64,000 nt of DNA, taken from positions 1-64,000 of the forward strand of contig CAZRIE010000011.1 of NCBI GenBank assembly GCA_964600075.1. The letters run 5' to 3'. Positions 18,300-27,219 of this stretch are shown here, piece after piece. The position numbers were made by a program, and so were the translations under genes. How positions within the stretch are numbered: the first letter of the stretch is position 1; each line of letters begins with the position of its first letter. This DNA comes from CAZRIE01 sp964600075. GTDB lineage: Bacteria; Bacteroidota; Bacteroidia; Flavobacteriales; Flavobacteriaceae. Under the pieces are notes generated by a model. That model was given only the letters and a program-made list of their open reading frames with translations. It was not told the origin of the DNA and did no database searches.

Positions 18300-18830
18300 A
18301 TGGCATCAAAAACGATACATGCTTATTACACCGATGATGATGTGCTGATGCATGCTGTTAAGAAGGTGAAGGCGGCGCGACATCATATCGAAGAAATATA
18401 TTGTCCGTTCCCTGTTCATGGGTTGGACAAGGCCATGGGATTGGCGCCGACACGAATCGCTATTACTTCGTTCATGTTCGGCTGTCTGGGTTTTGTGGTT
18501 TCCATATGGATGATGAACTATATGATGATTACAGATTGGCCCCAAGATATCGGTGGCAAGCCCAGTTTTAGCTATATTGAAAATATGCCTGCCTTTGTAC
18601 CCATCATGTTCGAGCTCACCGTATTTTTTGCAGCTCACTTAATGGTAATCACCTTCTATATGAGAAGTCGCTTGTGGCCATTTAAAGACGCTGAAAACCC
18701 TGATGTGCGTACTACGGATGACCATTTTTTAATGGAAATCGAAATTCACGATAACGAAGAAGAACTGAAAGATCTGTTGTTGGATACAGGGGCAGTAGAG
18801 ATAAACATAGTGGAAAAAAACAGTCATTGA
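18300..18830 (+). CDS. actD: Alternative complex III subunit ActD (DUF3341)
   Basis: 176 aa, the normal size. A hydrophilic N-terminus (1-50), with the family-like region around HHIEEIYCPFPVHGLDKAMG, is followed by two membrane segments near 55-75 and 98-120. ActD is a small membrane subunit of alternative complex III with no cofactor. It begins 2 bp after actC, and actE begins 2 bp after its stop, which is tight operon packing. Confidence 0.92.
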   Translation: MASKTIHAYYTDDDVLMHAVKKVKAARHHIEEIYCPFPVHGLDKAMGLAPTRIAITSFMFGCLGFVVSIWMMNYMMITDWPQDIGGKPSFSYIENMPAFVPIMFELTVFFAAHLMVITFYMRSRLWPFKDAENPDVRTTDDHFLMEIEIHDNEEELKDLLLDTGAVEINIVEKNSH

Positions 18831-18832
18831 AT

Positions 18833-19393
18833 ATGAACAGTTTTAGCAAAATAGGAATTGTTTTCGGGTTGCTACTGTGTGTTGCGGCATGTGCCGAGAA
18901 GAGCAAGCCGAATTACCAATATATGCCAAACATGTACGAGCCCGTGGGTTATGAAACTTATGGTGAGGTTGATTTTCTTCCAGACGGTCAACAAGCACAG
19001 AAACCTGCCGAAAATACCATAATGCGTGGATGGATTCCATATGGTTATGAAAATACACTTGAAGGTAAAGAGTTGGCAAGGTTGCAGAGCAGTCCTTTAG
19101 ATTCTATCAACCAAGAAGAAAATTTAGCTGTTGGCGCTGAGTTGTACGCCATTTATTGTGCCATTTGTCATGGTAGCAAGGGCGCGGGTCAAGGAACATT
19201 GGTGAAGCGTGAAAAAATATTGGGTGTGCCCAGTTATTCGGATCAAGCGCGAAACATTACCATAGGTACTACTTACCACACCATGCAGTACGGATTGAAC
19301 TCAATGGGTTCCTATGCGTCACAGATGAACACTACAGAGATGTGGCAGGTTTCGGAGTATGTAATGCAACTGAAACAAGAGTTAACAAAATAA
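18833..19393 (+). CDS. actE: Alternative complex III subunit ActE, monoheme cytochrome c lipoprotein
   Basis: 186 aa from the ATG at 18833. A TTG six bases upstream is in frame but overlaps the end of actD and is not needed. A lipoprotein signal ends at Cys20 (VAAC). One heme site, CAICH, lies at 109-113 in a class I cytochrome c domain, with methionines near the C-terminus (for example in YGLNSMGSYASQM) as possible axial ligands. ActE carries electrons out of the complex, probably to the CuA site of CoxB, whose gene follows after actF. Confidence 0.92.
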   Translation: MNSFSKIGIVFGLLLCVAACAEKSKPNYQYMPNMYEPVGYETYGEVDFLPDGQQAQKPAENTIMRGWIPYGYENTLEGKELARLQSSPLDSINQEENLAVGAELYAIYCAICHGSKGAGQGTLVKREKILGVPSYSDQARNITIGTTYHTMQYGLNSMGSYASQMNTTEMWQVSEYVMQLKQELTK

Positions 19394-19409
19394 TACTTAG
19401 AGAAGCGAT

Positions 19410-20677
19410 ATGTATACGTTTTCAAACAGATTAAAGATTGGTTCCTTCATTTTGATGGCTGTCGGGGTGCTTGGTATAGCTATCGGGTTTATTACTGCCC
19501 CCAGTACCGTTGAAGAATCCAAAGCCATGGTAGNNNNNNNNNNNNNNNNNNNNNNNNNNNNNNNNNNNNNNNNNNNNNNNNNNNNNNNNNNNNNNNNNNN
19601 NNNNNNNNNNNNNNNNNNNNNNNNNNNNNNNNNGCGGCCTTCTTTTTCTTTATGATTGCTTTGGGGGTATTGGCTTTCTATGCCATACAACGTGCTGCGC
19701 AGGCAGGTTGGTCGCCTTTGTTGTTTCGGGTAATGGAGGGCATTACGGCCTATTTAGTACCCGGTGGAATCATTGTTTTTGTAATTCTTGTACTCTCCGT
19801 ATTACATATGAACCATCTGTTTGTATGGATGGATCCCGATGTGGTTGCCCACGACCCTCTTTTACGAGGGAAAGCGGGCTATTTAAACCCTACCTTTTTT
19901 CTGATTCGAGCCGCTATATTTTTAGGCGGATGGATTGCCTATCGAGAATACTCTAGAAAATTATCCTTGCAACAAGATAAGGCCGACGATAACGCAAACT
20001 TTAAACTGAATTTTAGAATATCTGCTGGCTTTTTGGTCTTTTATCTTATTTCCGAATCTATTATGTCTTGGGATTGGATCATGAGTGTAGACCCGCATTG
20101 GTTCAGTACCCTATTTGGTTGGTATGTTTTTGCCAGTATGATCGTTTCGGGTATAACAGTGATAGCTATGGTAACTATTTATTTGAAATCTCGCGGATTC
20201 CTGCCCGATGTCAATGATAGCCATATTCACGATTTGGCAAAGTTTATGTTCGGTTTCAGTATTTTTTGGACGTATCTGTGGTTCTCACAGTTTATGCTGA
20301 TATGGTACTCCAACATACCGGAAGAAGTTACCTATTTTGTAACACGTATTGCGGACTATAACCTTCCCTTCTTTGGCATGGTGGCGATGAACTTTTTGTT
20401 TCCCGTACTCTTGTTAATGAACAGCGATTACAAACGAATCAATTGGTTCGTAATTTTGGCCGGTATCGTAATACTTGCAGGCCACTACATGGACATTTTT
20501 AATATGATTATGCCTTCGACAGTAGGAGATCAATGGTATATAGGTGTTCCTGAAATCGGCGCAATATTATTCTTTTTGGGATTATTTATTTTTTGGGTTT
20601 TCAGGGCGCTGACAAGTGCACCTTTGCAGCCCACACGGAATCCATTTATCGAGGAGAGCAGGCATTTTCATTATTAA
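19410..20677 (+). CDS. actF: Alternative complex III subunit ActF (interrupted by an assembly gap)
   Basis: Two pieces of one gene: 41 codons before the gap (19410-19533) and 347 after it (19634-20677). They appear in different frames only because the gap length is a placeholder. ActF is a membrane subunit related to ActC, with about ten helices. The visible part contains at least eight hydrophobic segments, with AGWSPLLFRVMEGITAYLVP and SWDWIMSVDPHWFSTLFGWY typical of the family. It is the last act gene; coxB starts 27 bp later. Residues lost in the gap probably cover one or two of the first helices. Confidence 0.9.
19534..19633. other. Assembly gap (100 N) inside actF
   Basis: Placeholder run of N. 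The codon phase differs by two between its sides, so the true missing length must be 2 mod 3 (100 is 1 mod 3) if the gene is intact. Confidence 0.95.
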
Positions 20678-20704
20678 TTTTAACGTATAATAGTAGAAAA
20701 TACG

Positions 20705-21808
20705 ATGACTACAATATTGATTTTATCGGTTTTGGCACTAGTGGCAATTGCGATTTGGCAAATGACCAAAATATTTGAATTGTCGCAGCTTAAGGTCGAG
20801 ACCTCACAGATTGCGAACGATACGGATAACAAGAATAATGGGTATATGTTGTTCGCCTTCATGGTGTTCACGTATTTGATTACCATTTTTAGTTTTTGGA
20901 AGTATTCCAAATTCCTCTTGCCGGATGCATCTTCCGCACATGGGGAAGAATATGACTATTTGTTGTTGGTATCCTTTGCAATTATATTCGTAGTGCAGTT
21001 CATTACGCAATTTTTACTCCATTATTTTGGATATAAATATCGAGGTAAAAAGGGGAATAAAGCCCTTTTTTTTGCTGATAATGACCGTTTGGAATTTATT
21101 TGGACCATTATTCCGGTTATCGTTTTAGCTGGATTGATTTTGTGGGGTCTCTATACTTGGACCGCCATAATGGACGTAAATGATGATGATGACCCTTTAA
21201 TTGTAGAACTTTACGCCCAACAATTTGGCTGGACGGCAAGGTACGGAGGCGAGGATAATGTATTGGGTGCAGCAAACGTACGAATGATTGATATCAACAA
21301 GGCCAACGTTTTAGGTTTAGATGAAGCTGATACCTATGCTGCCGACGATGTTATCGTTAAGGAGCTACACTTGCCCGTAGGGAGAAAGGTAAATTTTAAA
21401 ATGCGCTCTCAAGATGTATTACATTCGGCTTATATGCCTCATTTCAGAGCCCAAATGAACTGTGTACCCGGAATGACTACCGAGTTTTCGTTTACACCCA
21501 TAAAGACCACTGACGAGATTCGTCAGGACCCTGATGTTATTGATAAAGTAAAACGTACAAATGTGATTCGAGCTGAACGCGCCGCCAAAGGGGAGGACAA
21601 CTCTGACCCGTGGGAGTTCGATTATATTCTGCTTTGCAATAAAATATGTGGTAAGTCACATTATAATATGCAGATGAAAATCATCGTAGAGACTCAAAAA
21701 GAGTATGATGAATGGATGGCCCAGCAAAAGACATTTGCCGAAACGGTATTGATCGATGAGGTAAAACCCGCTTTTAATACACCAAAAGGGGAAACTGCAG
21801 GTCTATAA
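20705..21808 (+). CDS. coxB: Cytochrome c oxidase subunit II
   Basis: 367 aa. Three membrane segments are seen (about 3-22, 48-66 and 85-160 as a hairpin region), one more than the classic two. The C-terminal cupredoxin domain carries the complete CuA site: Cys311, Cys315, His319 and Met322 in CNKICGKSHYNM, with an upstream His in DVLHSAYMPH. There is no CXXCH, so this is an aa3-type, not a caa3-type, subunit. It takes electrons from the c hemes of alternative complex III. The linkage of actA-F to coxB-coxA suggests a supercomplex, as shown for related flavobacteria. Confidence 0.95.
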   Translation: MTTILILSVLALVAIAIWQMTKIFELSQLKVETSQIANDTDNKNNGYMLFAFMVFTYLITIFSFWKYSKFLLPDASSAHGEEYDYLLLVSFAIIFVVQFITQFLLHYFGYKYRGKKGNKALFFADNDRLEFIWTIIPVIVLAGLILWGLYTWTAIMDVNDDDDPLIVELYAQQFGWTARYGGEDNVLGAANVRMIDINKANVLGLDEADTYAADDVIVKELHLPVGRKVNFKMRSQDVLHSAYMPHFRAQMNCVPGMTTEFSFTPIKTTDEIRQDPDVIDKVKRTNVIRAERAAKGEDNSDPWEFDYILLCNKICGKSHYNMQMKIIVETQKEYDEWMAQQKTFAETVLIDEVKPAFNTPKGETAGL

Positions 21809-21872
21809 CGGTCTCGACCGTTAGTTTTGAAGAAGCTATTAAAAGAAAATTAATAAAATTAAAATTTAGATT

Positions 21873-23702
21873 ATGTCTGTTACAGCACATGCCCAAATAG
21901 ATGATCATGCTCACGATGACCATGCCCATCATCACAAAGAAACTTTTGTAACAAAGTACATATTCAGTCAGGATCATAAAATGATTGCTAAACAATACCT
22001 GATTACAGGTGTTTTGGTAATGGGCTTTATTGGAATCGCAATGTCCTTATTGATGAGGATGCAAATAGCTTGGCCCGGAGAAGCATTTTTAGTTTTTGAC
22101 ACATTCTTGGGCAAGTGGGCTCCTGATGGAATAATGGATGCTGATATATATTTAGCATTGGTAACAATGCACGGAACCATTATGGTATTCTTTGTGCTTA
22201 CCGCAGGATTGAGTGGTACGTTTAGTAATTTATTAATTCCGTTGCAAATTGGTGCGCGTGATATGGCATCTGGTTTCCTGAATATGCTTTCCTTTTGGAT
22301 GTTTTTCGTTTCTTGCGTGATTATGATTATTTCCTTGTTTGTTGAGGCTGGTCCAGCAGCAGCAGGGTGGACTATCTATCCTCCATTAAGTGCTTTACCT
22401 ATGGCGCAGTCAGGGTCTGGTATGGGTATGACTTTATGGTTGACTTCTATGGCCATATTTATTGCTTCATCTTTATTAGGTTCATTGAACTATATCGTAA
22501 CGGTTATTAATTTGAGAACCAAAGGAATGTCAATGACAAGATTGCCTTTGACGATTTGGGCATTTTTTGTAACTGCAATTATCGGGGTCGTTTCGTTTCC
22601 CGTGCTTCTTTCAGCAGCTTTGTTGTTGATAATGGATAGAAGCTTTGGAACATCATTCTTTTTATCAGATATTTTTATTCAAGGTGAAGTATTGCATTAC
22701 CAAGGTGGTTCACCTGTACTTTATGAACATCTATTTTGGTTCTTGGGTCACCCTGAAGTATATATCGTAATACTCCCGGCCCTAGGTATCACTTCCGAAG
22801 TTATGTCTACAAACGCTCGTAAACCTATTTTTGGGTATCGTGCGATGGTTGCTTCTATATTGGCAATCGCATTCCTTTCGACCATCGTATGGGGTCACCA
22901 CATGTTTATCTCCGGAATGAATCCATTCCTAGGATCGGTATTTACATTTACGACGCTATTGATTGCGATTCCATCCGCAGTAAAAGCATTTAATTTTATC
23001 ACTACTTTATGGAAGGGTAATCTTCAACTGAACCCAGCGATGTTATTTTCCATAGGATTGGTGTCTACTTTCATCACTGGTGGTTTAACAGGAATTATTA
23101 TGGGAGATAGTACGTTGGATATTAATATTCACGATACATATTTTATAGTGGCTCACTTCCACTTGGTAATGGGTATTTCTGCACTTTATGGATTGTTCGC
23201 TGGTGTATATCATTGGTTTCCAAAAATGTTTGAAGGTAAGATGATGAATAAGAATCTAGGGTATGTTCACTTCTGGGTAACGGCAGTTTGTGCTTATGGA
23301 GTATTCTTTCCGATGCACTTTGTAGGTATGGCAGGTCTGCCGAGGCGTTACTATGAAAACACGGCATTTCCAATGTTTGATGAATTTACTGATATTCAAG
23401 TATTGATGACTTCATTCGCTTTAATTGCTGGAGCTGCACAGTTAGTGTTTGTCTATAATTTTGTTAGTAGTATTTTCTACGGTAAAAAAGGTCCGAAGAA
23501 CCCATGGAAATCAAATACCTTGGAATGGACAGCAGAAATGAAGCATATTCACGGTAACTGGGATGGACCTATACCCGAAGTACACCGTTGGGCCTACGAT
23601 TACAGCAAGGTCGATGATAACGACGAATATGTCATTCCAGGTCAAGATTACATTCCACAAACAGTTCCTTTACAAAAAGACGAGGAAGAACTCAATCATT
23701 AA
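21873..23702 (+). CDS. coxA: Cytochrome c oxidase subunit I
   Basis: 609 aa with 12 or more membrane helices. All heme-copper ligands are present: His100 and His430 for the low-spin heme, His428 for heme a3, and His293, His342 and His343 for CuB, with Tyr297 in HPEVY as the cross-linked tyrosine of A-type oxidases. The protein reduces O2 to water and pumps protons. The N-terminus is unusually rich in histidine (seven between residues 6 and 21). The gene is 64 bp after coxB and is followed by a strong terminator. Codon choice is AT-rich and uniform, as in a highly expressed gene. Confidence 0.97.
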   Translation: MSVTAHAQIDDHAHDDHAHHHKETFVTKYIFSQDHKMIAKQYLITGVLVMGFIGIAMSLLMRMQIAWPGEAFLVFDTFLGKWAPDGIMDADIYLALVTMHGTIMVFFVLTAGLSGTFSNLLIPLQIGARDMASGFLNMLSFWMFFVSCVIMIISLFVEAGPAAAGWTIYPPLSALPMAQSGSGMGMTLWLTSMAIFIASSLLGSLNYIVTVINLRTKGMSMTRLPLTIWAFFVTAIIGVVSFPVLLSAALLLIMDRSFGTSFFLSDIFIQGEVLHYQGGSPVLYEHLFWFLGHPEVYIVILPALGITSEVMSTNARKPIFGYRAMVASILAIAFLSTIVWGHHMFISGMNPFLGSVFTFTTLLIAIPSAVKAFNFITTLWKGNLQLNPAMLFSIGLVSTFITGGLTGIIMGDSTLDINIHDTYFIVAHFHLVMGISALYGLFAGVYHWFPKMFEGKMMNKNLGYVHFWVTAVCAYGVFFPMHFVGMAGLPRRYYENTAFPMFDEFTDIQVLMTSFALIAGAAQLVFVYNFVSSIFYGKKGPKNPWKSNTLEWTAEMKHIHGNWDGPIPEVHRWAYDYSKVDDNDEYVIPGQDYIPQTVPLQKDEEELNH

Positions 23703-23722
23703 TATAGTAGACTAACTCAAAT

Positions 23723-23758
23723 AAAAATGCCCGACCGTAATAGTTGGGCATTTTTTTT
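23723..23758 (+). terminator. Terminator of the act-cox operon
   Basis: A 13-bp stem (23723-23735 with 23745-23757, one G-U pair) around a 9-base loop, ending in eight T. It lies 20 bp after the coxA stop. Confidence 0.9.
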
Positions 23759-23889
23759 GATATATTAGATTGTTCACATGACTTGCAACCGACATCGGAT
23801 GTAAGACGGAGAGGACTGCATAAAGGGGAGTGTTCTCCCGTGTAAGGTAAATTTCAAAGAACATCGTTCGATTCCCTTAAAATTTAAAA

Positions 23890-24711
23890 ATGAAAAATTT
23901 TATTCTTCTCTTGATTATCTTTTCGGCTTCGGTGATATACGCCCAACGTAAGCCCAAAATAAAAGGAAATAAAAGCGTAATAGAGGTGCAAGAGAGTTTG
24001 CCGACCTTTAATGCCATTGAATTGAGAGACGATCTTGAGATACGTTTACAAAATTCGGCCGAAGAGGGTTATGATATTAAAGCTGACGACAATCTCATCG
24101 ATGTATTAAAATTTAGTGTGGAAGACGGAACGTTGGTGATTAGTTCTTTCTATAAAATCACGAGCAAGAAAATGCTTGAAATAACGATAAATTACAAATA
24201 TCTAAATGCCCTTACACTTCATGATGGTAGTGTACGAACTAATGGTGTACTAACCACAGATGAGCTTTTTGTCAATACCTATGAATCTTCAAACTTAGAA
24301 CTCAGTGCCGATGCTGAACTCATCAATATAAATATGGAGGGAAACAGCTCGGGAGATTTTAACTTAAACGGTACGGAGATGAATTTTGTGCTTAAGGATA
24401 AAACTGATTTTCGTGTCTATGCCGTTAGCGAACTGAGTAACATAAAAATGTATAACAATTCCTCAGCAAAAATGGAAGGCACAGCCACCGAACTTCATGC
24501 TAACTTATTCGAAAGTGCTAGCTTAAAAGGTGAAAAGCTAGAGGCTGACAAAGTTTTCTTAATCTCTCAAGATGCGTCATCGGCCAATGTCTATGCACTT
24601 AGTGACTTTGAACTTACTTCCAGTGGGTCATCAAAAACACATCTTTATGGTGGCCCAAAAATCCAAATCACTGAGTTTTCGGATACTTCTGAATTACATA
24701 AGGAGGAGTGA
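23890..24711 (+). CDS. Secreted DUF2807 (head GIN domain) protein
   Basis: 273 aa. A Sec signal peptide ends near YAQ (residue 18). The body matches the DUF2807 pattern: an N-terminal strand pair with FNAIELRDDLEIRLQNS, then repeated short beta strands rich in Ser, Asn and Gly that probably form a right-handed beta helix. Proteins of this family are common and abundant in Bacteroidota envelopes; their function is not known. The gene stands alone after the oxidase terminator. Only a weak promoter match (TAAATTTC near 23849) lies upstream. Family call is fairly sure; function is open. Confidence 0.75.
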   Translation: MKNFILLLIIFSASVIYAQRKPKIKGNKSVIEVQESLPTFNAIELRDDLEIRLQNSAEEGYDIKADDNLIDVLKFSVEDGTLVISSFYKITSKKMLEITINYKYLNALTLHDGSVRTNGVLTTDELFVNTYESSNLELSADAELININMEGNSSGDFNLNGTEMNFVLKDKTDFRVYAVSELSNIKMYNNSSAKMEGTATELHANLFESASLKGEKLEADKVFLISQDASSANVYALSDFELTSSGSSKTHLYGGPKIQITEFSDTSELHKEE

Positions 24712-24813
24712 TTATTGCTGGATGCTAAGTTAACCTCATTATTTTGAGGTGGTAAAGATAATAAACGAAAAACCGCCAGAATGCGTTTTAACGTGTTCTT
24801 GAACTTGAGTTTT

Positions 24814-27078
24814 TTACCCCGCTATTGGCGCACTCATACAATGATCAGGAATGCCAAAGCCATCGACCAAGATATGAATATGGGGGCGAAGCTCAGTACA
24901 TAGCCGTTCTACCCGTTGCCGAATTGCTTTCGATTTCGTTCCTCCTATATAGCCCTGTTCCAAATACCATTCGGCATCTTCACGAATAGTCTGTAATGCA
25001 TGAAGCGTTCCTAGTTTCTGAAACAGTAAGCGATTTTTTTCATTTGGAATAGTGTCGACAAAATCACAGTAGAAATTATAGGCCAACTCGCAACTATATG
25101 CTTTTCCAAGTGCCACTAAATGGGTCTGAACCTTTAAAAAGGCCTGGTAAGAGGGCATCCCTTTTTTAATGTAGTCGCGAATGCGCATGGCTAGCGTATA
25201 GGTCAATCGGCGCGTACGATACTCAAAAGCATGTTTGTGGAATTTGGGATTGTACAGATGTTCTTTATCCACTTTATTGGAATATACCGGGTTTATTGTG
25301 GTGAGTTTATTACTAATTTGTATCCCTAATATTTTCAATACTGCAGAAAATCCTGCACTATTGAATTCTGATTTAAAATCGGAAAGCACACCTTTGGCAG
25401 CTAAAAGCAATAGAACGGTATTATCGCCCTCGAAAGTGGTGAAAATATCTACATCGCCTTTGAGGTCTGCGATACGGTTTTCCAACAAATATCCCTTTCC
25501 GCCGCAGGCTTCACGGCATTCTTGAATGGCCGAATTGGCGTACCAAGTAATAATGGATTTTAGGCCTGCCACCTGGGTCTCGACTTCTCTTTTGTCAGGC
25601 TGACTTTGGTCACAATATGCTTCCATAATTTTATCCAGAGCGACATGATAAACATAGGCACTTGCCACCAATGGTGTCAATCGCAATTGATGTGTTGGAT
25701 AGTCCATTAAAAGGTCTTCCTGTACTTTTATGCTGTCATTGAACTGTCTGCGTTTGAGGGCATGTTTGATAGCGACGGCAAGGGCGAATTTCGCTCCGCC
25801 CAGTCCTGCGCGAGCTACGCAAATACGACCACCTACTAATGTGCCGAGCATAGTAAAAAAACGTTTGTTCGAGTTTTTGATCTGGGAATGATAACTGCCA
25901 TCGGAGCGTACATCACCATATTTATTGAGTAAATTTTCCCTTGGTACCGAAACTTGATCGAACCATATTTTTCCGTTGTCCACGCCGTTCAGACCCAGTT
26001 TATACCCATTGTCCTCGATTTTGATGCCGGGTAGCAACTCATGTTTTTCATTTCGTAAGGGCACTAAAATGGCATGTACTCCTTCATTCTTTCCGTCGAC
26101 AATAAGTTGGGCAAAGACAGAAGCCATTTTTGAATGTAAAGCATTACCGATATATTCTTTGTTATCGTTCTGCCCTGGCGTCTGTATGATGATGTTATCC
26201 GTTTCTTTATCATAGGTTGCCGTAGTCTTGATACCGCGAACGTTAGATCCATGCCCAGTTTCTGTCATGGCGAAGCAGCCTAGTAAAGACGCACTGCCCG
26301 CATCTTCCAAGTATTTGTCATGATGCTTTTTTGTACCTAGCTTTTGTATGCTTCCACCGAACAGCCCGAACTGTACGCCGAATTTTATGGTGAGGCTCCC
26401 GTCCACATACATCATATTTTCGAACATGTAGGCGTAGCCTTCCATGTCATTGGTGCCACCGTATATTGATGGATATGCCATGGGTCCATACCCTTTGTCC
26501 GCCAAAAACTTTACCTGATCCAATACTACTTCCCTGAAATCTTCTTTTTTTCTATGGATATCCCATTCGAAAATCGGGTTGTCTAAAACGGAACGGAACC
26601 CATCAATAACATCGGCATGTTCTCCCTTTAAAAGGGTATCGATTTCCGAAGCGTCGTAATAGTTCAAGGTCGATTTGTAATCTACTTCTACGTCGAACAA
26701 ATGGCTATAATGGTTGGGCTGAATACCGAGATTTACCTCGATGTGTTTCAATTGGTCGTTGAAGGGGCATTTACGATAATGCTGGCGCACTATTTTTTGA
26801 CTGAACGTAGCCAAGGGGTAGGTTTCGCTCTCTACCAGTTTTACTCTCGTGTTGGCGATTGTCCGCTTCCAATTTTTAAGCTCGTTGTTTGTTGGGGGAT
26901 TTGCTGTATCCAACCAAGAAATAAGTGTATTCCGATTTTCTTCGGTTAATGTTTCATCGGCTTCCAACGCCTTCTGAACAACATTGATTTCAGAGATCGT
27001 TAAGAGGTCGTCTGACCAGATAACATAAAAAAATGGAATGTATTGAAGAATTCCAGAGGGATACTTATTTTTTTGCAT
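24814..27078 (-). CDS. Acyl-CoA oxidase/dehydrogenase family flavoprotein
   Basis: 754 aa, much longer than the 380-600 aa of typical acyl-CoA dehydrogenases and closer to eukaryotic acyl-CoA oxidases. It has an N-terminal helical domain and a middle beta domain with CFAMTETGHGSNVRGIKT near residue 270. The FAD-binding helical domain has ECREACGGKGYL, then FTTFEGDNTVLLL, where the glutamate is the likely catalytic base. A second helical C-terminal domain follows. It should remove two hydrogens from acyl-CoA at C2-C3 in fatty acid breakdown. Whether it passes electrons to O2 or to an ETF cannot be told. It stands alone on the minus strand beside pckA. Confidence 0.85.
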   Translation of the reverse strand: MQKNKYPSGILQYIPFFYVIWSDDLLTISEINVVQKALEADETLTEENRNTLISWLDTANPPTNNELKNWKRTIANTRVKLVESETYPLATFSQKIVRQHYRKCPFNDQLKHIEVNLGIQPNHYSHLFDVEVDYKSTLNYYDASEIDTLLKGEHADVIDGFRSVLDNPIFEWDIHRKKEDFREVVLDQVKFLADKGYGPMAYPSIYGGTNDMEGYAYMFENMMYVDGSLTIKFGVQFGLFGGSIQKLGTKKHHDKYLEDAGSASLLGCFAMTETGHGSNVRGIKTTATYDKETDNIIIQTPGQNDNKEYIGNALHSKMASVFAQLIVDGKNEGVHAILVPLRNEKHELLPGIKIEDNGYKLGLNGVDNGKIWFDQVSVPRENLLNKYGDVRSDGSYHSQIKNSNKRFFTMLGTLVGGRICVARAGLGGAKFALAVAIKHALKRRQFNDSIKVQEDLLMDYPTHQLRLTPLVASAYVYHVALDKIMEAYCDQSQPDKREVETQVAGLKSIITWYANSAIQECREACGGKGYLLENRIADLKGDVDIFTTFEGDNTVLLLLAAKGVLSDFKSEFNSAGFSAVLKILGIQISNKLTTINPVYSNKVDKEHLYNPKFHKHAFEYRTRRLTYTLAMRIRDYIKKGMPSYQAFLKVQTHLVALGKAYSCELAYNFYCDFVDTIPNEKNRLLFQKLGTLHALQTIREDAEWYLEQGYIGGTKSKAIRQRVERLCTELRPHIHILVDGFGIPDHCMSAPIAG

Positions 27079-27103
27079 AATATGAAATTACGACTTTTCA
27101 ACT

Positions 27104-27138
27104 AGAATTTCGTCTCTCCAGCGAAGACGGGTATCCAC
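27104..27138. repeat. Degenerate intergenic repeat fragment
   Basis: The sequence around 27107-27136 resembles the common intergenic palindrome of the CGTCATTCC-AGCGAAG-GGAATCC type found in many marine Flavobacteriaceae, but diverged. Low confidence. Confidence 0.25.
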
Positions 27139-27153
27139 TGAACGAACCTATGC

Positions 27154-27184
27154 AAAAAACCCCGCTGCCAAATGACAACGGGGT
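27154..27184 (-). terminator. Intrinsic terminator of pckA
   Basis: Minus-strand stem CCCCGTTG with CAGCGGGG (8 bp, one G-U, plus an outer A-T), an 8-base loop, then six T. It starts 36 bp after the pckA stop. Confidence 0.85.
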
Positions 27185-27219
27185 ACTGAAACGAATTTGG
27201 GATTATACAGCTAATCTAT

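Noticed and set aside
23866..23882. GTTCGATTCC, similar to a tRNA T-loop
   Set aside because: No acceptor, D or anticodon stem can be built around it.
24733..24750. ACCTCA/TGAGGT hairpin as terminator of the DUF2807 gene
   Set aside because: Only six pairs and no T run follows, so not supported as a terminator.
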